From CAKRHR01 sp964423195 (GTDB lineage Bacteria; Bacillota; Clostridia; Lachnospirales; Lachnospiraceae): a stretch of 12,901 nt of DNA. Positions 1 through 7,754 of this stretch are shown here, piece after piece. Position 1 is the stretch's first letter; each line of letters starts with the position of its first letter. Location of the stretch: contig CAYRDY010000060.1 in the NCBI GenBank assembly GCA_964423195.1, positions 1 to 12,901 of the forward strand, given 5' to 3'. The notes under the pieces were generated by a model. That model searched no databases. It was not told the DNA's origin and was given only the letters and a program-made list of their open reading frames with translations. The position numbers and the translations under genes are program-made.

Positions 1-3000
1 ATACCCTTTCGGGCATCCCGTATCCAATGCGCCTTCGGCGCCGCGGGCCTCATTTTCTGTGTCGTAGAAAATCGCCTCCGCCAGGACCTCTCCCTTCAGG
101 GTCGCCTCATTGTCCCTGACGATATTTTCTATCTTTTCATTACCCGTAATCCCTACCTCGATGTGATCCATGACCTCAAAGCCGGCCTCCTTGCGCATGG
201 TCTGGATCTTTGAAATCAATTCTCTCACAAAGCCTTCCTCAATCAGCTCCGGCGTCAGATGGGTGTCGAGCACGACCGTCACGTCATATTCTGTGTTGGA
301 CACATAGCCCTCCGCCTGAACCGCGTCAATCAGCAGATCCTCCTCCGAGAGCTCCACCTGATTCCCATCAAAGTCAAAGCTGAGCACCCCCTTGGCTTTC
401 AGCTCGGCCATGGCTTTGTTGCCGTCGATCACCGACAGCGCGCCGCGGATCCTCCCCAGCAGCCTGCCGTATTTCGGGCCGACCGTCTTGAGCTGTGGCT
501 TGAATGTGTAGGATGTGAACGCGCTGACGTCATCCGTAAACTCGACCTTCTTCACATTCAGCTCATCCGCGATGATCCCCTTGAAATACGGCGACAGCTC
601 AAATCCTGCCTTGATGTACATCCGGCTGATCGGCTGGCGGTTCTTGATATTCGCCGCATTTCTGCAGGCACGGCCCTGGACGACCACTTTGAGCACCAGA
701 TCCATGTCCGCCTCCAGCGATTTGTCGATCCACGCCTCATTGACCTCCGGAAAATCGCAGAGGTGAATGCTCTCCGGCGCGGACTTGTCAATGCTCCTGA
801 CCAGATTCAGATAGATCGCCTCCGTCATAAACGGAATCATCGGCGCTGCCGCCTTGGAGATCGTCACCAGCGCGGTATAGAGCGTCATATAAGCATTGAT
901 TTTATCCTGTTCCATCCCTTTGGCCCAGAAACGCTCACGGTTTCTGCGCACATACCAGTTGCTCATGTCGTCCACAAAATCCTGCAGGGCGCGCGCCGCC
1001 TCCGGAATGCGGTAATTGGCCAGATTGTCGTCCACGCTTTTGACCGCGGAATTCAGTTTTGACAGAAGCCACTGATCCATCACACTCAGCTGATCATATT
1101 CTAATGTATACTGCGTCGCGTCAAACTGATCGATATTCGCGTAGAGCACAAAGAACGCGTAGGTATTCCACAGTGTGCCCATAAATTTGCGCTGCCCCTC
1201 CATCACGGCCTTGCCGTGGAAACGGTTCGGCAGCCACGGCGCGCTGTTGATATAGAAATACCAGCGAATGGCATCCGCGCCGTAAGTCGCCAGCGCCTCG
1301 AACGGGTCGACCGCGTTGCCCTTGGACTTGCTCATCTTCTGGCCATTCTCATCCTGAACATGGCCGAGCACAATCACGTTTTCATAAGCCGCCCGGTTGA
1401 AGAGCAGCGTCGACTCCGCGAGCAGGGAGTAAAACCATCCTCTGGTCTGATCGACCGCCTCGGAGATAAACTGCGCCGGAAACTGCGCCTTAAATAAGTC
1501 CTCATTCTCAAACGGATAGTGGTGCTGCGCAAACGGCATCGCCCCGGAATCAAACCAGCAGTCGATCACCTCCGGCACGCGGTGCATCACCCCGCCGCAC
1601 TTCGGGCATTTCAGCGTGATCTCGTCGATGTACGGCCGGTGAAACTCGACCGTCTTTGCCGCCTCATCGCCGCTCATCTCATAGAGCTCCTGCCGGCTGC
1701 CGACGGCATGTTGATAGCCACAGGAGCACTCCCAGATGTTGAGCGGCGTGCCCCAATAGCGATTGCGGCTGATGCCCCAGTCCTGAACATTCTCCAGCCA
1801 GTCGCCGAAACGGCCCTTTCCGATGCTCTCCGGAATCCAGTTGATGGTATTGTTATTTCGGATCAAGTCATCCTTGACCGCTGTCATCTTAATAAACCAT
1901 GACTCGCGCGCATAGTAGATCAGCGGCGTGTCGCAGCGCCAGCAGTGCGGATAGCTGTGCTCAAATTTCGGCGCCGAGAAGAGCTGCCCTCTCTCCGCCA
2001 GGTTTTCCAGCACCATCGGATCCGCCTTTTTGACAAAGACGCCCGCGAATGGGGTCTCCTCAGTCATCAGACCCTTGGAATCCACAAACTGCACGAATGG
2101 CAGATCGTAATTGCGGCCGACTCTCGCGTCGTCCTCGCCGAAAGCCGGCGCGATGTGGACGATGCCGGTGCCGTCGTCCATGGTGACATAGTTGTCGCAC
2201 ACGACATAGAACGCCTTTTTGTGCTGCTTCGCCGCGGCCTCGCCCGCGCACTCAAAGAGCGGCTCATATTCTTTATACTCAAGATCGCGTCCCGTGAAAG
2301 TCTCAAGCACCTTATAGGCCGGCGCGCCCTCTTCCCGCTTGATGCCGCCGAGCACCGTGTCAAGCAGCGCCTGTGCCATATAGTAGATGTAGCCGTCGGC
2401 GGCTTTCACTTTGCAATAAGTCTCGTCCGGATTCACGCACAGCGCCAGGTTGGACGGCAGCGTCCACGGCGTGGTCGTCCACGCCAGAAAATACGCGTCC
2501 TCATCTTTGACCTTGAAGCGGGCGATCGCCGAGCGCTCTTTGATATCTTTATAGCCCTGGGCGACCTCCTGCGCGGAGAGCGGCGTGCCGCAGCGCGGAC
2601 AGTAAGGCACAACCTTAAAGCCCTTGTAGAGCAGTCCCTTCTCCCAGATTTCTTTGAGCGCCCACCACTCGGACTCGATATAGTCATCGTGGTAGGTGAC
2701 ATAAGGATTGTCCATATCCGCCCAGAAACCGACGGTGGCGGAAAAATCCTCCCACATGCCCTTATATTTCCAGACGCTCTCCTTGCACTTGTCGATGAAC
2801 GGAATCAGCCCGTAGGCCTCGATCTGATCCTTCCCGTCAAGGCCAAGCTCCCGCTCAACCTCCAGCTCCACCGGCAGCCCGTGCGTGTCCCAGCCGGCCT
2901 TGCGCGGCACCATGTAGCCTTTCATGGTCTTGTATCTCGGAATCATATCTTTGATGACACGTGTCAACACATGGCCGATATGCGGTTTGCCGTTGGCCGT

Positions 3001-3144
3001 CGGCGGCCCGTCGTAGAATGTGAATGTCGGGCCGTCTTTTCTGGATTCAATACTTTTCTCAAAAATATGATTTTCCTTCCAGTACATCCGGATTTTCTTC
3101 TCGCGGTCCACAAAATTCAGTGTCGGATCAACTTTCTCGTACAT
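1..3144 (-). CDS. ileS: Isoleucyl-tRNA synthetase, type 2-like (3' end outside window)
   Basis: Cytoplasmic class Ia aminoacyl-tRNA synthetase that charges tRNA-Ile with isoleucine. The minus frame is open for 1048 codons from the ATG at 3144 to the window edge, where it is cut, so the C-terminus is missing. Visible in order are PHIGH at residues 54-58, GWDTHGLPVE about 30 residues later, the CP1 editing-domain motif WTTTPWT at 222-228, the editing motif GTGIVHIAPAFGEDD near 325-340, KMSKSKGN from 603, and the anticodon-domain signature WYVRRNRERFW near 730. Bacterial type 1 IleRS is about 930 residues and usually reads GWDCHGLPIE. The greater length and the T in GWDTHGLPVE point to the eukaryote-like type 2 (IleS2) class, a class generally less sensitive to mupirocin; that consequence is inferred. 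The start is preceded by GGAGA five bases upstream. It has its own promoter at 3242-3270. Confidence 0.97.
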   Translation of the reverse strand, partial: MYEKVDPTLNFVDREKKIRMYWKENHIFEKSIESRKDGPTFTFYDGPPTANGKPHIGHVLTRVIKDMIPRYKTMKGYMVPRKAGWDTHGLPVELEVERELGLDGKDQIEAYGLIPFIDKCKESVWKYKGMWEDFSATVGFWADMDNPYVTYHDDYIESEWWALKEIWEKGLLYKGFKVVPYCPRCGTPLSAQEVAQGYKDIKERSAIARFKVKDEDAYFLAWTTTPWTLPSNLALCVNPDETYCKVKAADGYIYYMAQALLDTVLGGIKREEGAPAYKVLETFTGRDLEYKEYEPLFECAGEAAAKQHKKAFYVVCDNYVTMDDGTGIVHIAPAFGEDDARVGRNYDLPFVQFVDSKGLMTEETPFAGVFVKKADPMVLENLAERGQLFSAPKFEHSYPHCWRCDTPLIYYARESWFIKMTAVKDDLIRNNNTINWIPESIGKGRFGDWLENVQDWGISRNRYWGTPLNIWECSCGYQHAVGSRQELYEMSGDEAAKTVEFHRPYIDEITLKCPKCGGVMHRVPEVIDCWFDSGAMPFAQHHYPFENEDLFKAQFPAQFISEAVDQTRGWFYSLLAESTLLFNRAAYENVIVLGHVQDENGQKMSKSKGNAVDPFEALATYGADAIRWYFYINSAPWLPNRFHGKAVMEGQRKFMGTLWNTYAFFVLYANIDQFDATQYTLEYDQLSVMDQWLLSKLNSAVKSVDDNLANYRIPEAARALQDFVDDMSNWYVRRNRERFWAKGMEQDKINAYMTLYTALVTISKAAAPMIPFMTEAIYLNLVRSIDKSAPESIHLCDFPEVNEAWIDKSLEADMDLVLKVVVQGRACRNAANIKNRQPISRMYIKAGFELSPYFKGIIADELNVKKVEFTDDVSAFTSYTFKPQLKTVGPKYGRLLGRIRGALSVIDGNKAMAELKAKGVLSFDFDGNQVELSEEDLLIDAVQAEGYVSNTEYDVTVVLDTHLTPELIEEGFVRELISKIQTMRKEAGFEVMDHIEVGITGNEKIENIVRDNEATLKGEVLAEAIFYDTENEARGAEGALDTGCPKGY

Positions 3145-3183
3145 AAAAATCTCCATTCCGCCTGATTGGCTATCATGTGAAAC

Positions 3184-3215
3184 TAAAAAGCCTTCGCCCG
3201 CAGCAGACGAAAGCT
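3184..3215 (-). terminator. Hairpin plus T-run in the ileS leader (possible attenuator)
   Basis: Read on the minus strand, AGCTTTCG and CGAAGGCT form an 8-bp stem (3208-3215 with 3189-3196, one G-T pair) around an 11-base loop, followed at once by TTTTT (3188-3184). It lies between the ileS promoter and the ileS start codon. A second hairpin, TCAAAA/TTTTGA at 3215-3231, sits just upstream, near the predicted 5' end of the RNA. The stem is modest, so it could terminate only partially or be conditional. No T-box motif is present in the roughly 90-nt leader. Confidence 0.5.
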
Positions 3216-3241
3216 CAAAATGACCTTTTGAAACTCATATC

Positions 3242-3270
3242 ATCATAATATATCAGGCGAAAACTGTCAA
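3242..3270 (-). promoter_or_regulatory. Sigma-A promoter of ileS
   Basis: On the minus strand, TTGACA (3270-3265) and TATGAT (3247-3242) are separated by exactly 17 bp. This is a perfect -35 box and a -10 box one base from consensus. The predicted start of transcription is near 3235, giving a leader of about 90 nt. The -35 box begins one base beyond the T-run of the preceding operon's terminator. Confidence 0.88.
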
Positions 3271-3271
3271 T

Positions 3272-3315
3272 AAAAAAATGCGAAAAACACCGAATTTGAA
3301 CAGGTCTTTCGCACT
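3272..3315 (-). terminator. Intrinsic terminator of the glycoside operon
   Basis: On the minus strand, TGCGAAA (3313-3307) pairs with TTTCGCA (3285-3279), and an inner ACC/GGT helix shortens the loop. Seven T residues (3278-3272) follow directly. It starts 16 bases after the stop codon of the glycosidase gene. An AGTGCGAAA/CTTTTTC arrangement on the other side means it could also stop plus-strand transcripts. Confidence 0.85.
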
Positions 3316-3328
3316 TTTTCAGAGAAGA

Positions 3329-4891
3329 TCAATATTTATATAATTCTGCCATGTAGCAGCACGGCATATCGCCCAGCTGCAGCGACATTTTTTCATCGCC
3401 GTTGAATATCCGCCCGGCCTTCCACGCGCCGTCCTCAAGCTCACCCTCCTCAAGGCGCAGGAAATCTACGTGGAGGTTCTCACCACATTTCGGCATAAAT
3501 GTGAGCGTGCTCATCATGCCGACAATCAAAAAGCGATCCGGCGACAGCTCAAAGATCACGCCGGCCGCCAAAGGCTTCTCAGGCATTTTCGGCGCGTAGG
3601 CCACCTGCAGATCATAATTTTCAAATCTCAGAAACGCGCCGTAATCCGTATCGTCTTTCCTGACATAAGCCTTCTGGTGCGCGGTTCCCCGGTACTTAAG
3701 CAGCAGCGGTTTCATGTCATTGATGAGCTGATAAGTCCGCGCCAGATAATCCTTGCTGCCCGCCGTCTCAAAGGCCGACGGGTCGATATTTAGGGCAGCC
3801 ATCACTTCCATCGGCGGCTTGTCGATCTCCGAAGGATCCATCGCCAGCTCCTCGATGCCGAACGGCGAATAGCAGATCGCGTGGTGCTGCCCGAAAGCAT
3901 ACAGACAGTAGGACGACGTCACGGCATCCTTGCGCACCTCCGGCACCATCAGCGGGTTGCCCTCATAGGCATATTCATCCAGAATTTTCGCCACATACGG
4001 CACATAAATGTCCGGTCCCAGGGCAAACAGCGACGGCGCGATCTTCTTCCATATTTTATGAACTTTTTTCACAGGGCCACCGCTCGGATAGGAGCCCGCG
4101 TACCACGGATACTGGTACAGCCAGGCGTTGACATAGCATGGCAGCGGATAGACGGCTCTGCCGGCCGAGGCGATCCGCTCCACAGCCCTCGCAAAATGAT
4201 AAGCCATGAAATATTCCTCCGCATCATCGCCGAAGGCCTCTTTCCATGTCTTTTCCGCCGGATCCGCCGGCATCGCACTGTCGATCATCTCTGCCAGCTC
4301 CGCCGGCACCGCGCCGGCAAACGCCTCGTTGGCCAAGTCACCGTAATCGCGCACCGTCCCCATCAGGCCGATCTCATTTTCCACCTGCATCACGATGACC
4401 GTCGATTCCTCTTCATCAACCGCTTTGATATGGGCTAAGACATTCGTAAACGCGGCCGCGTCTTTCTCCACGGCCGCCGCGCAGAGCGGTGAGATGGTGT
4501 TGATCGGCTCGCCGTTCACCTTTCGCGCGCGGAAATAGGTCTCTGTATCCCTTTTCATCCACGCCGGCACATACATGGATTCGGCGTTTTTCCACAGTCC
4601 GAACCACAAAAAAATCAGCTTCATCCCATGTTCCCTGGCCTGCGCGATCAGGCCGTCCACCAGCTCAAAATGATACTCGCCCTCCGCGGGCTCGATGACC
4701 TCCCAGTAGAGTGGCACGATCACCGCGTTCATATTCAGCCCCTCAAGTCTCGGCCAGACCTCCTCAGCCATAAACCGCAGGCTGCTGGCGCTGGAATTGT
4801 GAATCTCGCCCGCCAGCGCAAAAAACGGCTCCCCGTTGACATACAGCGTAGGGATGCCGCCGTCATATCTAATCTCAGGAATGTTGCCCAT
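3329..4891 (-). CDS. GH35/DUF5597-like glycosidase (beta-galactosidase-type TIM barrel)
   Basis: A 520-residue protein resembling the GH35/GH42-type retaining beta-galactosidase clan, close to the DUF5597-containing group. The N-terminus reads FALAGEIHNSSASS at residues 25-38, where GH35 enzymes carry the G-E-x-H substrate segment. MQVENEIG (168-175) supplies the N172-E173 pair, E173 being the expected acid/base. MVPEVRKD (315-322) is the likely strand carrying the nucleophile, E318. GPDIYVPY (292-299) is another clan-typical segment. The last 120 residues look like a beta-rich C-terminal domain. No signal peptide is visible, so the protein should be cytoplasmic. The start is preceded by AGAGAGGG at good spacing and lies 21 bases after the esterase stop. 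It is the last gene of the operon. The sugar specificity cannot be read from sequence; galactosidase is only the family default. Confidence 0.82.
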   Translation of the reverse strand: MGNIPEIRYDGGIPTLYVNGEPFFALAGEIHNSSASSLRFMAEEVWPRLEGLNMNAVIVPLYWEVIEPAEGEYHFELVDGLIAQAREHGMKLIFLWFGLWKNAESMYVPAWMKRDTETYFRARKVNGEPINTISPLCAAAVEKDAAAFTNVLAHIKAVDEEESTVIVMQVENEIGLMGTVRDYGDLANEAFAGAVPAELAEMIDSAMPADPAEKTWKEAFGDDAEEYFMAYHFARAVERIASAGRAVYPLPCYVNAWLYQYPWYAGSYPSGGPVKKVHKIWKKIAPSLFALGPDIYVPYVAKILDEYAYEGNPLMVPEVRKDAVTSSYCLYAFGQHHAICYSPFGIEELAMDPSEIDKPPMEVMAALNIDPSAFETAGSKDYLARTYQLINDMKPLLLKYRGTAHQKAYVRKDDTDYGAFLRFENYDLQVAYAPKMPEKPLAAGVIFELSPDRFLIVGMMSTLTFMPKCGENLHVDFLRLEEGELEDGAWKAGRIFNGDEKMSLQLGDMPCCYMAELYKY

Positions 4892-4912
4892 AGATATCCC
4901 TCTCTTTACTGT

Positions 4913-6226
4913 TTAATTCAGTTCAAATACCACCGGATTTTCTTTGGTACACGGCTGCCACGCCTGCGCGCCGTCCCCGTTTGGATTGCCTGTCTTCATG
5001 AAATTTACCCAGTAATCGATCATGCGGGCGCTCAATTCACGGTCATGGTCTGTCCACGGACGCCAGCACCGATCCAGCGTGCCAAACATATACCAGAGCT
5101 CCGAGGAATGCCACGCGCCGAGATCATCGCCCGGAAGATCGCGCGTAAAATAATACACATACGCCGGAGCGCGGCCCATTTCCTCCAGCTTTTGGCTGAA
5201 AGCGATACAGCCCTCATACAGCGGTGAAAAGGTGTGGTTTTCAATATTTTCGGGCGTCACCATAATATCATTTTTCGTCGTGCCAAGCATATAAGGGATG
5301 TCCTTGATCGCGCCCTGATCCATCAGCTCATAATAGCCGCCCTCCAGCAGTTTCCCGTCGATCGTCGGTGTCAGGAACAAGCCCTGAGCCCTCGGCATCA
5401 CCTTATCCATGAAAGGATCAAGCGCTGCCAGCACTTCCTCCGCCGATTTCGCCCGCATGGCCTCAAGGCTGTTTGCGCCCAGCACCTCCGAGAACACCTC
5501 GCCGTAGCTCTCCTGCTCAGCGAGCGGCATATCCCGATGCAAGCCACCGCCATAGGAGCCGCCGCTCTGCAGGATCGCCTTGGCGATCATATTGCCGGTC
5601 AGCTCCGATGAGACCAGCGTCTGGACGCTCATCGCACCCGCGCTCTGGCCAAAGACCGTGATATTATCCCTGTCGCCGCCGAAGGCCTCAATATTTTCGT
5701 ACACCCATTTCAGCGCGGCGATCTGATCCAGACTGCCGTAATTTCCGGAAATGTGATCCTCATTCTCGGCGGACAGCCACGGGTGCGCCAGATATCCAAA
5801 GATGTTGCAGCGGTACTCCACACTGACCAAGATGACCCCGCGCTCCGCATAGGCCCTGCCGTCAAATTCGAGTTCACTGCTGAATCCGCCCATAAACGCG
5901 CCGCCGTGCATCCAGAACGCCACTGGCATCTTTTTTCCTTCCTTTGGCGCCCAGATCTGCAGATAGAGGCAATCCTCGCTCATCGGCCGCACAAAATCCG
6001 GATTGCTGTAAAAATCTTTCAGAAAAGGCTCCTCGCCCATATGATGCTGCATGCACTCATTTTTAAAACCCGTGGCCTCATAGACACCGTCCCACGGCTC
6101 CGGCGGCTGCGGCGCCTGCCATCTCAACTCGCCCACCGGCGGCTTTGCGTAAGGAACGCCGCGGTACTCCACATAACTGCCCATGTCCACACCGGACATC
6201 TTTCCATATTTTGTCTGAACGATCAT
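4913..6226 (-). CDS. Type-B carboxylesterase (alpha/beta hydrolase), cytoplasmic
   Basis: A 437-residue para-nitrobenzyl-esterase-type enzyme that hydrolyses carboxylic esters. It shows YRGVPYAKPPVGELRW (21-36), the SEDCLYLQIW segment (83-92), the oxyanion-hole motif HGGAFMGG (107-114), the nucleophile elbow FGQSAG with S195, and AWHSSELWYMFG with the likely catalytic H373. D320 in GTTKND sits where the acid residue of this family is usually found. There is no signal peptide or membrane segment. The chosen ATG at 6226 has a perfect AGGAGG seven bases upstream. The frame is open further up to 6292, but that extension is built from the 29-bp repeats at 6239-6326 and lacks a ribosome site. Its operon partners suggest it de-esterifies an acylated glycoside, which is inference. 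Confidence 0.9.
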   Translation of the reverse strand: MIVQTKYGKMSGVDMGSYVEYRGVPYAKPPVGELRWQAPQPPEPWDGVYEATGFKNECMQHHMGEEPFLKDFYSNPDFVRPMSEDCLYLQIWAPKEGKKMPVAFWMHGGAFMGGFSSELEFDGRAYAERGVILVSVEYRCNIFGYLAHPWLSAENEDHISGNYGSLDQIAALKWVYENIEAFGGDRDNITVFGQSAGAMSVQTLVSSELTGNMIAKAILQSGGSYGGGLHRDMPLAEQESYGEVFSEVLGANSLEAMRAKSAEEVLAALDPFMDKVMPRAQGLFLTPTIDGKLLEGGYYELMDQGAIKDIPYMLGTTKNDIMVTPENIENHTFSPLYEGCIAFSQKLEEMGRAPAYVYYFTRDLPGDDLGAWHSSELWYMFGTLDRCWRPWTDHDRELSARMIDYWVNFMKTGNPNGDGAQAWQPCTKENPVVFELN

Positions 6227-6238
6227 TTTTTTGCCTCC

Positions 6239-6326
6239 TATAAGTCCAATAGCTGCCGGCCATCTCCTACAAATCCAGCGGCTGCCGGCCATTTCCTACA
6301 AATCCAGCAGCCGCCGGCCCATCTCC
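6239..6326 (-). repeat. Three tandem 29-30 bp repeats spanning the TIM-barrel gene stop codon
   Basis: Three head-to-tail copies are seen on the minus strand: 6326-6297 (30 bp, coding for the last residues of the TIM-barrel protein), 6296-6268 (29 bp) and 6267-6239 (29 bp). Each begins GGARATGG, contains CCGGC and ends in TA. The next unit's GGA completes TAGGA, so every junction recreates a stop codon plus a partial ribosome site. The last junction continues as the AGGAGG of the esterase gene. Copy 1 differs by one extra G. Only copy 1 is coding; copies 2 and 3 fill the spacer. Confidence 0.93.
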
Positions 6327-7279
6327 AGATGACGCCTGGTAAATTCCGTGCCGCCGCAGTTTAATTCATCCTCGTACTCTGAGATCAGATAGCCGTCAAA
6401 ATCATTTTCCTTGAGAAATGCGAACAGCTTGTCATACGGAATACTCGCTTCCACGCAGTTCTCATCCAGATAATGAAACTTGCCGTGCATTTCAAATGAA
6501 TACGGCAGAATTTCTTTTAATTCAGCCAAAAGCCGCGGCAATTCAGATTCCGGGCGGAACTGCACAAATCCGTACATTCCCGACAATGCTTCCATGATCG
6601 CCGGATTTGCGCCCGCCGCCATCAGTCTTTCGGCGGCCTCATCCTGAGATACGCCGTCCAGCCGCATCTGAGCCGCCATCTGCAAATGTTCTTCCTTAAC
6701 GCCTGCTGCCAGCGCCTTGTCCCACTTCGGCTTGTTCGGCCGCACGGCAAAACAGCCGAAATCCGGCACAAAACCGAGATATTTGGAACCTGTCTTCCTG
6801 ATCACAGCCAGATATTTCTTCATATTTTCAGAGAGCGGCGTTTCCGGATTATGAATCTCAATCCCGACCTTGACGTCGAAAAGCTCGGCATACGGCGCCA
6901 GCCGCTCAAACGCCTCCGGCGAAAGCATATACTGTGAACGCATAACCTTACAGCCCAGCTTATTAGCCGCCTTGAGGTCAATGATCGTATCAGCCAGCAT
7001 CTCGTCGTCCGTCAGATCGCGGTCACATCTCATCCCGCGGTCATTATTGGCGCCGTAACATACCGGCCCGATGCCGTATTTATCTTTGAGCTGCGTCACT
7101 AAGCCCAGAAATTCATCGCTGACATTCGGATAAGACGGGATCATCTGCGTGGCGACGATCTCATATCCCTGCGCGCCGGCCATTGCCGCCTGCTTCACGC
7201 ATTCTTCAAAATCGTACTGATACCTTGCATATTCTGTTCCATAGCAAAATAATGTCGCTCCCAATTTAATGCTGCTCAT
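6296..7279 (-). CDS. C-glycoside deglycosidase alpha-subunit-like TIM barrel (DgpC/DfgA type)
   Basis: A 327-residue xylose-isomerase-like TIM-barrel protein of the sugar phosphate isomerase/epimerase superfamily. Likely metal ligands are E141 in VGIEIH, D173 in FVPDFG, H265 in FEMHGKFH and E301 in LISEYED; this E-D-H-E set is the family's usual divalent-metal site. H143, two residues after E141, matches the E-x-H pair I recall as catalytic in characterised C-glycoside deglycosidases. The gene directly follows a DUF6379-type gene, the defining partner in those enzymes, where the alpha/beta complex cleaves the C-C bond of a 3-oxo-C-glycoside using a metal such as Mn. The ATG at 7279 has AAGGAGGG eight bases upstream and lies 13 bases after the previous stop, whose TAA overlaps the ribosome site. 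Alternatives are an epimerase, or a lyase acting on 3-oxo-O-glycosides. Confidence 0.83.
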   Translation of the reverse strand: MSSIKLGATLFCYGTEYARYQYDFEECVKQAAMAGAQGYEIVATQMIPSYPNVSDEFLGLVTQLKDKYGIGPVCYGANNDRGMRCDRDLTDDEMLADTIIDLKAANKLGCKVMRSQYMLSPEAFERLAPYAELFDVKVGIEIHNPETPLSENMKKYLAVIRKTGSKYLGFVPDFGCFAVRPNKPKWDKALAAGVKEEHLQMAAQMRLDGVSQDEAAERLMAAGANPAIMEALSGMYGFVQFRPESELPRLLAELKEILPYSFEMHGKFHYLDENCVEASIPYDKLFAFLKENDFDGYLISEYEDELNCGGTEFTRRHLEMGRRLLDL

Positions 7280-7292
7280 GATTTGTCCCTCC

Positions 7293-7727
7293 TTAATCGT
7301 CAATCGCCACGGTGACCTTGTCTCCGCTGTCCAAAGGCATATATGAATGTCCCGGCCCAATGTTCATATAAGGCACGCGCAACATCAGTTTCAGCTCAAG
7401 TTCATGCTCGCCGGTGTCCAGGCCGCCCTTTTTGATGACACGTATCTTTGCCGGCGTCACCTGGCTCCAAAACTCCGTCACCGCCCAGCTCAGCTTATAG
7501 ACCGGCATTTCTTTGCCGTTCAGCTCAAATGTCACAGCCTCCTGCGGCATCTTCTCGCCGTCCACATAGACCTCAAGCACATCAATATCTGACAGATAAT
7601 GCCCGCGGTAATAACCGAGCTGCACATCAAATTCAAACCCGTTTTTCCGGCCGTTAATGTACAGGCTCTTAAATGAATCTTTTTTTACAATCTCTCCATT
7701 CAGATTCATGCGCATTGCAAATCCCAT
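7293..7727 (-). CDS. DUF6379-type C-glycoside deglycosidase beta subunit (DgpB/DfgB type)
   Basis: A 144-residue, beta-strand-rich protein without signal peptide or membrane segment. The recognisable family pattern is a SFKSLYINGRKNGFEFDV start (residues 18-35), LGYYRGHYLSDID (37-49), VYVDGEKMP, a FELNGKEMP-type strand, KKGGLDTGEHELEL (99-112) and RVPYMN. This matches the small beta subunit of C-glycoside deglycosidases (DUF6379), which in known enzymes packs on the TIM-barrel subunit and shapes its active site. It is the first gene of the operon and sits 13 bases before the TIM-barrel gene, consistent with equimolar production of a complex. The ATG at 7727 has an ideal AAGGAGG with an 8-base spacer. 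Two further in-frame ATGs (residues 5 and 7) are possible but worse spaced. Confidence 0.8.
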   Translation of the reverse strand: MGFAMRMNLNGEIVKKDSFKSLYINGRKNGFEFDVQLGYYRGHYLSDIDVLEVYVDGEKMPQEAVTFELNGKEMPVYKLSWAVTEFWSQVTPAKIRVIKKGGLDTGEHELELKLMLRVPYMNIGPGHSYMPLDSGDKVTVAIDD

Positions 7728-7754
7728 TAAAAAGACCTCCTTGTGTTATTTATA

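Noticed and set aside
259..1062. A 267-codon open frame on the plus strand
   Set aside because: Antisense shadow of ileS; no recognisable motif and no ribosome site.
1945..3165. A 406-codon open frame on the plus strand
   Set aside because: It lies entirely opposite ileS, whose HIGH and KMSKS motifs fix the real strand. Its Arg/His/Leu-rich translation is typical of an antisense frame in a GC-rich gene.
3145..3241. T-box riboswitch upstream of ileS
   Set aside because: The leader is only about 90 nt and contains no T-box consensus (AGGGTGG-type) or antiterminator fold.
6227..6292. An upstream ATG extending the esterase by 22 residues
   Set aside because: The extension is made of the 29-bp tandem repeats. 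The internal ATG at 6226 has a perfect AGGAGG at correct spacing.
6239..6326. CRISPR-like array
   Set aside because: The 29-30 bp units are directly adjacent with no spacers, and one copy is coding sequence.
4628..6364. Several long plus-strand frames opposite the glycosidase, esterase and TIM-barrel genes
   Set aside because: The minus-strand proteins have complete catalytic motifs and good ribosome sites; the plus frames show none.
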